A stretch of DNA of 32,539 nt from Prevotella disiens JCM 6334 = ATCC 29426 (GCF_000613345.1 NZ_BAIS01000028.1:1-32539), one strand, 5' to 3'. Positions 1 to 8,984 are shown, numbered from the stretch's first letter. Notes: a model not told the origin generated them from the letters alone. Translations and numbers: made by a program.

Positions 1-108
1 TTCGATTTCTCGCCACGAGCATGTTCAAATTTCGCTTCACTCTTTTGTATGCTTCGTGTGGCTTAACGAAATCGTGGGATTTTCAGCCTTAGCAACCCCG
101 TCCTTACC
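1..108. other. Non-coding window edge
   Basis: No gene is recognisable between the window start and the nadE stop codon. An inverted repeat, cgatttc near position 3 and gaaatcg near position 68, is visible, so this could be the edge of a repeat or a transcript end for nadE, but the feature may continue outside the window and I cannot classify it. Confidence 0.3.
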
Positions 109-2064
109 TTAGAGTTGCTCTATTTCCGTCAACCAATTGGTGCTATCTGCATCGGAAGGCATGCGCCAATCGCCACGAGGAGAGAGGCTTACCATTCCTA
201 CTTTTGGTCCTTCAGGGAGGCATGAGCGTTTGAATTGATTATTGAAGAAGCGGCGCACAAAGGTGTAGAGCCATTTTTTGATTTCTTCATTTGTATATTT
301 TCCTTCAAATGCTTGTCCTGCAAGATAATAGATTTTAGACGGTTGGAAGCCGTGACGGAGGAAGTAGTAGAGGAAGAAATCGTGCAATTCGTATGGTCCA
401 ACGATGTCTTCTGTCTTCTGTTGCACTTCTCCCGACTCATTTGTTGGCACTAATTCTGGTGAAATTGGTGTGTCTACAATATCACGGAGACTCTCTGCCA
501 CCTTAACATTGTCTGTTTGATTAGCCACATAGCCTACTAATTGTTTTACTAATGTCTTTGGCACGCTACCATTGACGGCATACATGCTCATGTGGTCGCC
601 GTTATAGGTACACCAACCGAGGGCTAACTCGCTCAAATCGCCTGTTCCAATAACCAAACCATTGTATTCATTTGCCAAATCCATGAGAATTTGTGTGCGT
701 TCTCGTGCTTGTGCGTTTTCGTAGGTAGCATCTTGAACGTTGATGTCGTGTTCAATGTCTTTGAAGTGCTGTGTTACTGAAGGTACAATGCTTATTTCTT
801 TCATGGTTACGCCCAACTCTTGCATGAGTAAAAGGGCATTGTTGTGCGTGCGGTCTGATGTTCCGAAACCTGGCATGGTAACTGCGAGAATGTCTTTGCG
901 GTCGAATTTAAGTCTGTCGAATGCTTCTATACAAACCAAGAGGGCGAGTGTAGAGTCTAAACCGCCACTAATGCCAAGGACAACTGTCTTACATTTAATG
1001 TGTAACAGGCGTTTCGCCAATCCTGTAACCTGAATATTGAACGCTTCTTCGCATGCTGCATCGATGGTTTCGCCTTGTAAGAAAGGTTGTGGGGCGATGT
1101 TTCGATTCAATACAAATTCACGTTCTGCATTTTCCTTTGGCATACAGTCGATATATTTCTTTTCGTATGTTCCAGCTCCAACTGGTAAAACGAACAGATT
1201 GTGCTGTGCATTGACGAAAGTTGTGTTTAAACGGCGTTCGCTGCGCAACTTTTCAATGTCTATATCGCAAATAACGACTTGTGATTCCATTTGAAAACGC
1301 TTGGCAGAAGCTAATTGCACACCATTTTCATATACAAAAGCGTTGCCGCCAAAGACTACATCTTGTGTGCTTTCGCCAAATCCGCAACTACTATATACGT
1401 AAGCCGAGAGCGTTCTTGCACTTTGTTGTGCCAGGAGAGCCTCTAAATAGCTGTGTTTTCCAATTTGTTCTGTACTTGCCGACAGGTTGAAAATGATTTC
1501 AGCACCATCTAAAGTCAGCACGCTGCTTGGTGGAATAGGCGACCATATATCTTCGCAAATTTCAATTCCAAACTTTACGCCGTCTGCTGTTCTATATATT
1601 TGTGGTTCAGGAGTTATGGGTAGAAGTTGTCCAGCATAGTGAACTTTTGTAGGACTCATATCGAATGCTGATGCGAACCAGCGTTTTTCGTAAAATTCTG
1701 CATAGTTAGGCAGATAAGTTTTCGGTACAATACCGAGTATTTTTCCGTGTTGAACCACTACTGCACAGTTGAGCAATATTGAGCCAACACTTACAGGTGT
1801 GCCCACAATAGCGATAATATCCAACTGGCGAGTGAAGTCGAGCAACCTAAGCATAGCTCGTTCAGCGTCGTCAAGGAGTTGCTGTTGGCGAAATAAATCT
1901 TGGCATGTGTAGCCTGTAATGCAAAACTCTGGGAAGACGATTATCTCAACCCCCTGCCCTTCAGCCATAACTATTTGCTTTTCAATAGCTTCCAGATTAA
2001 ACTTAGTGTCTGCAATCCTTACTTCTGGTATTGCCGTAGCCACTTTGATAAATCCATATTTCAT
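109..2064 (-). CDS. nadE: Glutamine-dependent NAD+ synthetase
   Basis: A 651-residue cytoplasmic enzyme for the last step of NAD synthesis: it amidates deamido-NAD+ using ammonia taken from glutamine. The N-terminal half is a nitrilase-type glutaminase with the family Glu-Lys-Cys triad visible as E46 (FPEFCITGY), K115 (VPKTYLPN) and C170 (GIEICEDIW). The C-terminal half is the synthetase proper, with the PP-loop SGGLDS at 366-371 and a later GTGDLSELALGW motif. Length fits the two-domain bacterial NadE form (about 640-680 aa), so no ammonia-only partner is needed. It starts 11 nt after the stop of the Smr-domain gene and is probably co-transcribed with it. The start M-KYGFIKVA gives the usual N-terminus of the family. 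Confidence 0.95.
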   Translation of the reverse strand: MKYGFIKVATAIPEVRIADTKFNLEAIEKQIVMAEGQGVEIIVFPEFCITGYTCQDLFRQQQLLDDAERAMLRLLDFTRQLDIIAIVGTPVSVGSILLNCAVVVQHGKILGIVPKTYLPNYAEFYEKRWFASAFDMSPTKVHYAGQLLPITPEPQIYRTADGVKFGIEICEDIWSPIPPSSVLTLDGAEIIFNLSASTEQIGKHSYLEALLAQQSARTLSAYVYSSCGFGESTQDVVFGGNAFVYENGVQLASAKRFQMESQVVICDIDIEKLRSERRLNTTFVNAQHNLFVLPVGAGTYEKKYIDCMPKENAEREFVLNRNIAPQPFLQGETIDAACEEAFNIQVTGLAKRLLHIKCKTVVLGISGGLDSTLALLVCIEAFDRLKFDRKDILAVTMPGFGTSDRTHNNALLLMQELGVTMKEISIVPSVTQHFKDIEHDINVQDATYENAQARERTQILMDLANEYNGLVIGTGDLSELALGWCTYNGDHMSMYAVNGSVPKTLVKQLVGYVANQTDNVKVAESLRDIVDTPISPELVPTNESGEVQQKTEDIVGPYELHDFFLYYFLRHGFQPSKIYYLAGQAFEGKYTNEEIKKWLYTFVRRFFNNQFKRSCLPEGPKVGMVSLSPRGDWRMPSDADSTNWLTEIEQL

Positions 2065-2075
2065 ATCAAAATATA

Positions 2076-3263
2076 TTAGGTGATTATTGTTACTTGAGTA
2101 GCACCATATCCATATTCACGGAAAGATGCGTCTTGAAACTGATATTTTTTATAGCGATAGTTCAATTCTCTGATAATGGTTCGGCGCAAAACACCCTCGC
2201 CTTTGCCATGAATAAAGACTATCTTTTGTCTATTTTTGTTTTTATATTGTTCGAGTGTAGCGTGGAAAATGCCCATTTGATATTCTAAAATATCGCCTGC
2301 TGTCATTCCTGCCGTTGTTTCCAACACTTCATTGGCGTGCAAATCTACAACAATTTTATCGTTTTGGAGTATTTGTTTGGCATGTTTTGCCTTGCTTTGG
2401 TTGTTTTCGTATCTTCGTTCCAAGGGCTTTCGTGCTGAAGCCGCTTTTATCTCGATTTTTTCGGTTTGACTTCCCTGCAATTTTTTAGGAAATTCGAATT
2501 TAGGTTCTATTATCTTTTCGATTGTTTTTTCCTCTTCGGTGATAGCGTAAAGGAGGGCTGGCTCGTCGAAAAAGTCGTTTTCTTTAAAGGTATTGAGTTT
2601 GTAAAACTTTGTTGCATCTAAGTGGATATGAACGTCTAAGGCTGGTTTTCGCTCGAAAGGCTTGTCGTATTTGTAGGCAAAAAGTTGCACACTCGACTCG
2701 CTAATGTTGTTCAAATCGGTGTAAGGAAACTGCTCTAAATACACTTTCGTGTTGGGTTCTATCTCGCCTACTTTCTTCACCGTCCATTCTTTGCCCGTGC
2801 CTACCATGTAAACGTAGTGTACATAGTAGTTTGAATCGTTCACCATGAAAGATTGGAACTCGGTGTTTTGCATGTCTTTGGGCTTGGTAGGCACAAAAGC
2901 TAAATAGGTTGTAAGCTTGTTTCCGCCCTCTCGCTCTTTGGGCGGAGCCACGAAATTGTCGGCAGGGTCGTAGTCGGGTTCTTCCGTTGCGTTCCAATCG
3001 GCATCAGCCTTATCATTTTGGTCGCTCAATCGTGCTTTGATTGATTTCGATTGGTCTTGTGTTTCCTCCTCAACAGTGGTTTCCAAACTTTTGATTTTGG
3101 CTTTTGCCATATCGTCATTGCCCACCAATACCACTTCATTGATAGGGGTCGGAATTTCGAAACCGTCTTCATCTTCTACCAATACGATTTTGTTGCCTTG
3201 AAATCCTGAAATGATTCCACCACCAACATCACTTAAAAATCTTACTTTATCACCTATTTTCAT
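2076..3263 (-). CDS. DUF2027 and Smr domain protein
   Basis: A 395-residue protein of the Bacteroidota DUF2027/Smr group. Residues 1-50 form a small KOW-like barrel (KIGDKVRFLSDVGGGIISGF), also seen at the start of many DUF2027 proteins. A charged linker follows (about 50-110), then the DUF2027 beta-rich middle, then a C-terminal Smr domain from about residue 305, with the Smr hallmarks VDLH (306-309) and HGKGEG (352-357). Smr domains in MutS2 and related proteins are endonucleases or nucleic-acid binders, recently linked to ribosome-collision mRNA cleavage. The exact role of this DUF2027 version is not established. It is the first gene of a two-gene unit with nadE. The promoter at 3373-3404 leaves a leader of about 100 nt that contains a hairpin. 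Confidence 0.88.
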   Translation of the reverse strand: MKIGDKVRFLSDVGGGIISGFQGNKIVLVEDEDGFEIPTPINEVVLVGNDDMAKAKIKSLETTVEEETQDQSKSIKARLSDQNDKADADWNATEEPDYDPADNFVAPPKEREGGNKLTTYLAFVPTKPKDMQNTEFQSFMVNDSNYYVHYVYMVGTGKEWTVKKVGEIEPNTKVYLEQFPYTDLNNISESSVQLFAYKYDKPFERKPALDVHIHLDATKFYKLNTFKENDFFDEPALLYAITEEEKTIEKIIEPKFEFPKKLQGSQTEKIEIKAASARKPLERRYENNQSKAKHAKQILQNDKIVVDLHANEVLETTAGMTAGDILEYQMGIFHATLEQYKNKNRQKIVFIHGKGEGVLRRTIIRELNYRYKKYQFQDASFREYGYGATQVTIIT

Positions 3264-3313
3264 TGTTGCAAATATTTAGAGCTTGCGAGTTGTTTGCGCT
3301 TTGTACGAGTTGG

Positions 3314-3346
3314 AATAGTCAGACTGGTCAGACAAGTCCGACTATT
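3314..3346. repeat. Leader inverted repeat, GTCAGAC-type
   Basis: Arms AATAGTCAGACT (3314-3325) and AGTCCGACTATT (3335-3346) match at 11 of 12 positions. The repeat lies between the promoter at about 3373 and the Smr gene start, so it would fold in the mRNA leader. The segment gacaagtccga recurs at 5614-5624 upstream of the PAP2 gene. Confidence 0.55.
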
Positions 3347-3372
3347 CAAACCTCTTTCCCACAAGCTTACTG

Positions 3373-3404
3373 CAAAGGTACTAAAACAAAACACCTTTTC
3401 CAAA
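3373..3404 (-). promoter_or_regulatory. Promoter of the Smr-nadE unit
   Basis: Read on the minus strand, TTTG (3401-3404), 20 nt, then TACCTTTG (3373-3380), a perfect match to the Bacteroidota sigma-ABfr -33/-7 consensus TTTG...TAnnTTTG. Transcription would begin near 3366, about 100 nt ahead of the start codon at 3263. Confidence 0.7.
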
Positions 3405-3440
3405 CTATTTGGCAAATTTCTATTTTCTCGTAAAAAATAA

Positions 3441-3497
3441 AAACAATAGGTTTTGAGGTGCAAAACAGCCTATTTTGGACTTCAAAACCTATTGTTT
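3441..3497. terminator. Palindromic repeat/terminator downstream of queA
   Basis: A perfect 16-bp inverted repeat, AAACAATAGGTTTTGA (3441-3456) with its complement at 3482-3497, encloses a second weaker palindrome CAAAACAGCCTATTTTG (3461-3477). It begins about 35 nt after the queA stop codon and would terminate that transcript. It belongs to a three-member family in this window (see also 14206-14250 and 32406-32464). Confidence 0.6.
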
Positions 3498-3531
3498 CTA
3501 AAAAATTAGCGGTAAGTCTGAAAAAAACATC

Positions 3532-4803
3532 CTACGGTATGAGCAACGAACTATCGCCGTAGCTCAAGAAACGGAAGTCGTGCTGGAGAGCGTAATCGTA
3601 TACTTTGTGCCAATCGCCATGGAGGAAGGCACTCACAAGAAGGAGCAACGTGGATTGTGGTTGGTGGAAATTGGTTACCAACATCTTCACTATCTTGTAT
3701 TGAAAGCCTGGGGCTATGATAATTTGCGTACTCGAATGGAGTGCCTCTAAATCGTCTTTCTTCAAGTAATCCAAAAGGTTTTGAATGGCTCTTTGGACGG
3801 TAACCACTTGTCCGTTCACCTTGATAAATCCGTCTTCGGTAACGTCTTCAGCGTATGGCTCCCACTGATTAACGTGCAAATCGTCTTCCGTGGCATTAGC
3901 ATTGCGTTCCAATTTTACGCCCATATAGTAAAGACTTTCAAGCGTACGCACAGAGGTTGTCCCCACGGCAATGGCAGAACAATCGTGAGAAAGAAGATTT
4001 TCCAACGTGTGGCGATGCACTACAATGTATTCGGTGTGCATGTTGTGTCCTTCTATCTCACTACTTTTCACGGGTTTAAACGTACCTGCGCCAACGTGGA
4101 GCGTAAGTTCATCACGCAAAATTCCTGCCTTGTCCAATTGCTCAAGTACGGCATCGGTGAAATGAAGTCCAGCCGTTGGGGCAGCCACCGACCCCTTTAT
4201 CTTCGAGTAAATGGTTTGATAGGTTTCCTTGTCGCTCTCTTGGGTTTCACGATTGAGGTAAGGCGGAATGGGCAATTCGCCCACTGCTTCCAAGATTTCG
4301 GCAAATGAAACTTTCGCATTGTCCCACTTGAAATCCACCCAATGGTTCGTTCCACCTGCTAAGTCGCTTGCTTTCGAGCGGTCGACACTGGCAGTTAAAA
4401 CCAATTTATTGCCGTTAATTTCGAACGAACGACGGAGTTCGCCCTCTTTCCATTTCTTCAAATTGCCTATCATACAGAGCCATGAACATTCAGAATTGGT
4501 CTGAAACATGAGTTCATAGTCAGTTGGTTGAGCAGGTTCCATGAGGAAAATCTCAATGAGTGCGCCTGTTTCCTTGCGGAAGTGCATGCGTGCTTGAATG
4601 ACTTTCGTGTTGTTGAAAACCATCAATGCCCCATTAGGCAAATATTTCGGTAAGTTGCAAAACACATCTTCGCTCACTTCACCATGCTTATAAAGCAAGA
4701 GTTTGCTTTGGTCGCGTTGGTTTAAAGGGAATTTTGCGATGCGTTCATCGGGCAACGGATAATCGTAATCTGAAATTTTAATATGTTTTGTTTCGTCTAA
4801 CAT
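3532..4803 (-). CDS. queA: tRNA preQ1 S-adenosylmethionine ribosyltransferase-isomerase
   Basis: QueA transfers and rearranges the ribosyl part of S-adenosylmethionine onto 7-aminomethyl-7-deazaguanine at position 34 of GUN-anticodon tRNAs, giving epoxyqueuosine. Family motifs are clear: ISDYDYPLPDERIAKFP near the N-terminus, VFNNTKVI, the GSVAAPTAGLHFT segment, LHVGAGTFKPV, GTTSVRTLE, TNFHQPQSTLLLLVSAF and FLSYGDSSLL at the C-terminus. I start at the ATG at 4803 (423 aa) because homology begins right after it. In-frame ATGs at 4824 and 4842 would add 7 or 13 residues and cannot be excluded. It lies about 50 nt after the PAP2 gene, probably in one transcript. The substrate tRNA-Tyr(GTA) is itself encoded at 18087. 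Confidence 0.93.
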   Translation of the reverse strand: MLDETKHIKISDYDYPLPDERIAKFPLNQRDQSKLLLYKHGEVSEDVFCNLPKYLPNGALMVFNNTKVIQARMHFRKETGALIEIFLMEPAQPTDYELMFQTNSECSWLCMIGNLKKWKEGELRRSFEINGNKLVLTASVDRSKASDLAGGTNHWVDFKWDNAKVSFAEILEAVGELPIPPYLNRETQESDKETYQTIYSKIKGSVAAPTAGLHFTDAVLEQLDKAGILRDELTLHVGAGTFKPVKSSEIEGHNMHTEYIVVHRHTLENLLSHDCSAIAVGTTSVRTLESLYYMGVKLERNANATEDDLHVNQWEPYAEDVTEDGFIKVNGQVVTVQRAIQNLLDYLKKDDLEALHSSTQIIIAPGFQYKIVKMLVTNFHQPQSTLLLLVSAFLHGDWHKVYDYALQHDFRFLSYGDSSLLIP

Positions 4804-4853
4804 TGGTTTGTGAATTTTAAACATGAAGTATTGTGGTCGCAATAAGGTTTAAT

Positions 4854-5558
4854 TCAATAAATTCCTGCCTCTATAAAAGCACGAAGCACACAATAAAGGC
4901 AGAGTAAAACCATGGTTGAAATGACCACGTCAATATCTATTAAACTATAACCCGTAGCGGTATATTGGCTTGAAACGTATGGGGATATGGGCGCAACACG
5001 CTTGCTCACTCTACTATAAGCAAGGTAACAGAGCGAAGCGAGCAACATGCCTACAACAGTACCAACCACTACATCGGAAAAATAATGGACACCGAGGAAC
5101 AAACGAGTCCAAACCGAGAAGGCTGCCCACAGAAAAAGAAAGGCGGAAAGTATTTTGCTGCGCACTAAAAGTGTAAAGAAAGTGGCGACAGCAAAGGTGT
5201 TGCACGCATGGGCAGAGAAGAAACTGAACCCTTCGGCAGTATATCCATTAACCAAACGGACGATGCCCACCATGGAAGGGTCTAAAGAGGGGCGCAAACG
5301 ACCAATGTATGGTTTTGTAAAAGCATTGTTCAAACTATAAGACAGCAACATACAAACGCCAATGGTGAACATAATGAGGAAAATGCGCGACCATTTTTCA
5401 TTGTTTTTCATCACCAAATAGAACAGGGCAACATACAACGGAATCCATGTGAAACCTGACGTGAAAGCCAAAAAGAAGTGGTCTAAGAAAAGGTTATCGC
5501 TCCCATTGAAAGATGAGAGCAACAACTTGTCGAACGCTATGATGTTGGTTAAATCCAT
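4854..5558 (-). CDS. PAP2-family membrane phosphatase
   Basis: A 234-residue multi-pass membrane protein with the three-part acid-phosphatase signature of the PAP2 superfamily: KPYIGRLRP (K82, R89, P90), FSAHA with H117 in place of the common PSGH, and RLFLGVHYFSD (R152, H158, D162). About five or six hydrophobic helices are visible. Family members dephosphorylate undecaprenyl pyrophosphate, phosphatidic acid or lipid A. Which lipid is used here is unknown. It is upstream of queA in the same direction, which suggests only a shared transcript, not a shared pathway. No clear promoter of the TAnnTTTG type was seen upstream, where two repeat tracts occupy 5583-5722. Confidence 0.85.
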   Translation of the reverse strand: MDLTNIIAFDKLLLSSFNGSDNLFLDHFFLAFTSGFTWIPLYVALFYLVMKNNEKWSRIFLIMFTIGVCMLLSYSLNNAFTKPYIGRLRPSLDPSMVGIVRLVNGYTAEGFSFFSAHACNTFAVATFFTLLVRSKILSAFLFLWAAFSVWTRLFLGVHYFSDVVVGTVVGMLLASLCYLAYSRVSKRVAPISPYVSSQYTATGYSLIDIDVVISTMVLLCLYCVLRAFIEAGIY

Positions 5559-5582
5559 GCTATATACTTGATGATGTTTCTT

Positions 5583-5627
5583 TCAGACAAGTCAGATGGG
5601 GTCAGACGAGTCGGACAAGTCCGATGT
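5583..5627. repeat. GTCAGAC/GTCGGAC repeat cluster
   Basis: Several imperfect copies of GTCnGACnAG occur in a row, ending in a 6-bp palindrome TCGGAC-aa-GTCCGA (5611-5624). It shares the 11-mer gacaagtccga with the leader repeat at 3314-3346. Function unknown. Confidence 0.45.
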
Positions 5628-5650
5628 GGGTGTTAAGGAAAATCGTAATT

Positions 5651-5730
5651 GCTGCACTCTAACGTCTTAATTCTAAAATCTAAATCTCTAAACTCTAAAA
5701 TCTTAACTCTCAACTCTTAACTCTAAATCT
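5651..5730. repeat. Degenerate AACTCTAAA simple repeat
   Basis: A low-complexity run made of imperfect copies of tctaaaatct, aactctaaa and cttaactct extends from just upstream of the PAP2 gene into the stop codon of batDE. It fills most of the gap between those two genes. It could vary in length by slippage, and no other role is visible. Confidence 0.5.
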
Positions 5731-8299
5731 CTTCTATCTGATTCGTTGGTATCCAACCCTTCTTATCGTCAGGCAAACGAATACCTCGCCACTCCTTCAA
5801 ACTGCGGTCTATGATTTCAACTTTCGTCCCTTCGTGCAAGGTGGTAGCATTGTCTGACTTGCCATCGGGGTGGGTTTTCACGGTTGCAATAGAGGCCACT
5901 ATGATGGCTTGGTTCTTGTTTGTTTTCTCGTTACGTTGAGTCTTAGCAAACGATATGGAGAAAATAAAAACTAAAAGGAAGAATAAGCCTGCGAAAAAGC
6001 CTAACTTGCGCCTACCCACTGTGGTTGCGAGGAAATACAAAAGGGCAAAAGACAAACTCAAAAAGAGAGAAACAAGTCCTACGATTGCCCATGCGTCAAT
6101 GCTCATTAAATAGACCAAAGCGTGATACCAACGCACAAAAAACAAGTCGCTATCGGGCGAAAGGCGGTCAATGGTCTTGGATTGAGCAATCTGAAGATTA
6201 AATCTGGCATCTTCATCGCTGGGTCTTAACTTCAAAGCACGCTCGTAAGAAAGGATAGCATGGGTAATATCGTTGGCACGATACTGTGCATTTCCGAGAT
6301 TATAATAGAGCGCAGCCGATGGATTTTCCTCAATTAATCGTTGATAAATCTTTGCCGCTTCGGTGTAATTACCTTTATCATAAGCCTTTGCAGCGTCCTC
6401 CATGCTTACGGCAAAGGCACGCTGTGGCATTGAGAAAAAGGCGATTGCAAGGGTCAAAAGCAAAAGAATGGACTTTACATTTGACTTGTCGTTGCTCTTA
6501 TTTTTCATCGTTCTCATACGTTCTTCTATATCAATAATGGCTTTAACGGCTGCCGCATAGCTTGAAGACATGTTACCTCGCTCGTCGCCAGGGGCATAAC
6601 GCTGAAATTCGCACTCATCTAAAGCAGCAATAAACTCATCGATAACATCGCTTTCAACACCGAGTTTTGCGAAATTTTCCTTCACATTGTCGCGCGAAAG
6701 CTGCTCAACTGGTATGTTCAACTTGTCGCTAACATATCCCCAAAGCGCACGCAAATTCTCGTCATAGAAATCCTCTGCTTTGCGTCTTTCAAGATAAACT
6801 TTGGCTTTATGCAAACGATTTAACGCCACACGTTCGGCATTTTTGCCCTTCAAACCTGCTATATCGCCACGAATATTGGCACGTTTGCGCAACAAGGTAA
6901 GCGCAATGACGAACAAACCAATAAACAATACGATGCAGAACCAATAGCCTACAGAACCATAGAAATTGGTATCAGCGGCTAAAATATCTTTCGCAGTCTT
7001 CAAACCCTTAATATCTTGATTGGCAACCGCATCGAAAGCCTCAGCATTTTGATTCGTTCCGTCGCCCTTTGCCACCTTGATTTTGAAAGGCGAAGTGGTC
7101 AAAGTTTTGTAAGAATTGGTCGCTGTGTCGAAGTAAACAAACGTTACTGGTGGTATGGTATAGTTGCCTTCTTTGCGTGGAACCGCCAAAAAGTCGTACA
7201 CCATGCTACCCTCTACGCCATTGGAAGTGAGGTGGGTTTTATCGGAAAGCTTAGGGTCGTAAACGTCAAAGCCGTCAGGAAATTTAACTTCGGGCTTGCG
7301 CATGAGTTTCAAATTGCCCACTCCGCTGATAACAACTCGAAGGTTGATTGGGTCGCCCTCGACTGCATCGGTCTTGTTAAGTTGGGCAGTGATGTTCATT
7401 CGCCCTACCCCTCCAGAGAAAGAAGCGGGCTTTTGGGGCAATGGTAAAACCTTGATAGTCAAACCTTGTGCCGTAATCTTTTTCTGAATATCCTCTCCTT
7501 CAGACATGAAAGCAAACGGGTCGAAGTCGTCAGCATTGGGTCTGATAATGCCCGTAAAGTTCACTGAAGGCACAGAAAGTCTGCCTATAACTTGCGGATA
7601 GACCACATATTGACTCCATTTTGTTACTCGATAGGTGCGTCCGTTGAGGCGTTCGGTGGTGAAAACTTTTTGTTGTGGCAAACTAATTTCCTGCACATGA
7701 GCACCTTTTATATCAGGCATTTTGCCTGCCATTTGCACCAAATTCACGTTGGTATATACCTTATAAGTGAGCAAAACTGGCTCTTGTTCGTGTACAACTC
7801 GCTTGTTTGCTGTTACCCGAACGAACAAATCTTTGCCACCAATAACCTTGCTTTCGGGTCGAGAGATACTAATATCTTGTCTACCGCCACCATTTGACTG
7901 TGCAGCACGATTGATATTCGCCACGCCAGTAGCTGTAATGCGCACAGGAGTTGATGCCAATGTTTGTCCTTTTACGGTAATTCGAGCAGGTGGAATGTTA
8001 AATGTTCCACGTTTTGTAGCAAGAAAAACGTATGTAAAAGATTCTGATGACGAACTGCTCATGTGCCCATTTGTCATCTGAATGTTCTTCTGTGATGAAT
8101 AGTAAGGGCCTGCCATTAACTCAATACCATGCGGCATTTTTGCTAATTTAAGTCCTTCTACATCGTCAGTATAGACGATATATTCTATTTGGAATTGCTC
8201 TCCCACTTCCACTTGACGAGGTGCTGCAACACGAATATGTTGTGCTAAGGCGGTCAAAGGCAAGAGCATTGCCAAAAGTATGTTAATGTATCTTTTCAT
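5723..8299 (-). CDS. BatD-BatE fusion, aerotolerance operon
   Basis: Last gene of the Bat operon, 858 residues from the ATG at 8299. That start is chosen because MKRYINILLAMLLPLTALAQ is a signal peptide and lies 7 nt after the batC stop. Residues 20-440 are the BatD (oxygen tolerance) periplasmic beta-sandwich part, followed by a membrane helix at about 451-471 and a cytosolic helical part to about 597. Then comes what looks like a full BatE: a hydrophobic segment resembling a signal peptide (609-630), a TPR pair (about 632-700), two membrane helices (about 728-785) and a C-terminal SH3-like domain (about 797-858). In many Bacteroidota batD and batE are separate genes. Here no stop or shift separates them, and the alternating topology is consistent. 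An internal start at MRTMKNK (595) could still give a free BatE. Confidence 0.85.
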   Translation of the reverse strand: MKRYINILLAMLLPLTALAQHIRVAAPRQVEVGEQFQIEYIVYTDDVEGLKLAKMPHGIELMAGPYYSSQKNIQMTNGHMSSSSSESFTYVFLATKRGTFNIPPARITVKGQTLASTPVRITATGVANINRAAQSNGGGRQDISISRPESKVIGGKDLFVRVTANKRVVHEQEPVLLTYKVYTNVNLVQMAGKMPDIKGAHVQEISLPQQKVFTTERLNGRTYRVTKWSQYVVYPQVIGRLSVPSVNFTGIIRPNADDFDPFAFMSEGEDIQKKITAQGLTIKVLPLPQKPASFSGGVGRMNITAQLNKTDAVEGDPINLRVVISGVGNLKLMRKPEVKFPDGFDVYDPKLSDKTHLTSNGVEGSMVYDFLAVPRKEGNYTIPPVTFVYFDTATNSYKTLTTSPFKIKVAKGDGTNQNAEAFDAVANQDIKGLKTAKDILAADTNFYGSVGYWFCIVLFIGLFVIALTLLRKRANIRGDIAGLKGKNAERVALNRLHKAKVYLERRKAEDFYDENLRALWGYVSDKLNIPVEQLSRDNVKENFAKLGVESDVIDEFIAALDECEFQRYAPGDERGNMSSSYAAAVKAIIDIEERMRTMKNKSNDKSNVKSILLLLTLAIAFFSMPQRAFAVSMEDAAKAYDKGNYTEAAKIYQRLIEENPSAALYYNLGNAQYRANDITHAILSYERALKLRPSDEDARFNLQIAQSKTIDRLSPDSDLFFVRWYHALVYLMSIDAWAIVGLVSLFLSLSFALLYFLATTVGRRKLGFFAGLFFLLVFIFSISFAKTQRNEKTNKNQAIIVASIATVKTHPDGKSDNATTLHEGTKVEIIDRSLKEWRGIRLPDDKKGWIPTNQIEEI

Positions 8300-8306
8300 A
8301 TTTTCC

Positions 8307-8984
8307 TTACCAATTTTTCTCAATAACCCTACTTGGAGGCTGTTGCATATACTTTTTGAGTCGTTCTTGCGTTGCTTTTTCCTCTTGCATGGCTGCATTG
8401 AGTAATTGCTCGGCATTGTCTTTACTCATTCCATCGTCCTCTTTTTTGCGTTTATCTTTATTGTTTTGAGGATTCTTTTTATCTTGTTTTTGCTTGTTTT
8501 TGTCGTTCTTATTGTCTTTCTGCTGCTTGTTATCATTCTGTTGTTGCTGCTTTTGATTTTTCATTTGGCGCAAACATTGTGTCAAATTGTAGCGAGCATT
8601 GTCGTGATGCGGATTGTTTCTAAGCGCATTCTTGTAGGCTTCGACTGCTTTTCCATAGTCTTTTTTAGCTTGATAGACTGTGCCTAAATTGTGAAAAGCA
8701 CTGGCTTTACGCATTTTATTGCTCTCATTTTGCGCTGCCAACTGATAGTTTTTTATCGCCAAAGAGTCCTTATGGAGTGCTTGTGAAGCACACCCAAGAT
8801 TGTAAGCTGCTATGGCATTTTGCCCATTTGCTGCCAATGCTTTCCGATAAAACAGCTCTGCATCGGCAAATTTCTTTGCAGCAAACGCCTTGTTACCGCT
8901 ACGAATGAGTTGGCGGTCGGTCTGTGCTGATACGGCAAGTGCCATAAAAGCCACACAAAGCAATATGTAAATTCGTTTCATCAT
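8307..8984 (-). CDS. batC: BatC, TPR protein of the aerotolerance operon
   Basis: About 225 residues from the ATG at 8984. That start overlaps the batB TGA as ATGA, pointing to translational coupling. A signal peptide (MMKRIYILLCVAFMALAVSAQ) is followed by three TPR-like units (AFAAKKFADAELFYRKAL, AIAAYNLGCASQAL, AFHNLGTVYQAKKDYGKAVEAYKNAL). A very basic Lys/Asn/Gln-rich linker and a short conserved tail ending in RVIEKNW follow. BatC is thought to act as a periplasmic scaffold joining the Bat von Willebrand-type proteins and BatD/E. The low-complexity linker is usual for the family. Confidence 0.88.
   Translation of the reverse strand: MMKRIYILLCVAFMALAVSAQTDRQLIRSGNKAFAAKKFADAELFYRKALAANGQNAIAAYNLGCASQALHKDSLAIKNYQLAAQNESNKMRKASAFHNLGTVYQAKKDYGKAVEAYKNALRNNPHHDNARYNLTQCLRQMKNQKQQQQNDNKQQKDNKNDKNKQKQDKKNPQNNKDKRKKEDDGMSKDNAEQLLNAAMQEEKATQERLKKYMQQPPSRVIEKNW

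Noticed and set aside
3781..4308. Open frame opposite queA (plus strand)
   Set aside because: It lies fully antisense to a strongly recognised gene and shows no domain.
8300..8416. Longer start for BatD-BatE
   Set aside because: The extension would overlap batC and precede the signal peptide, which must be at the N-terminus.
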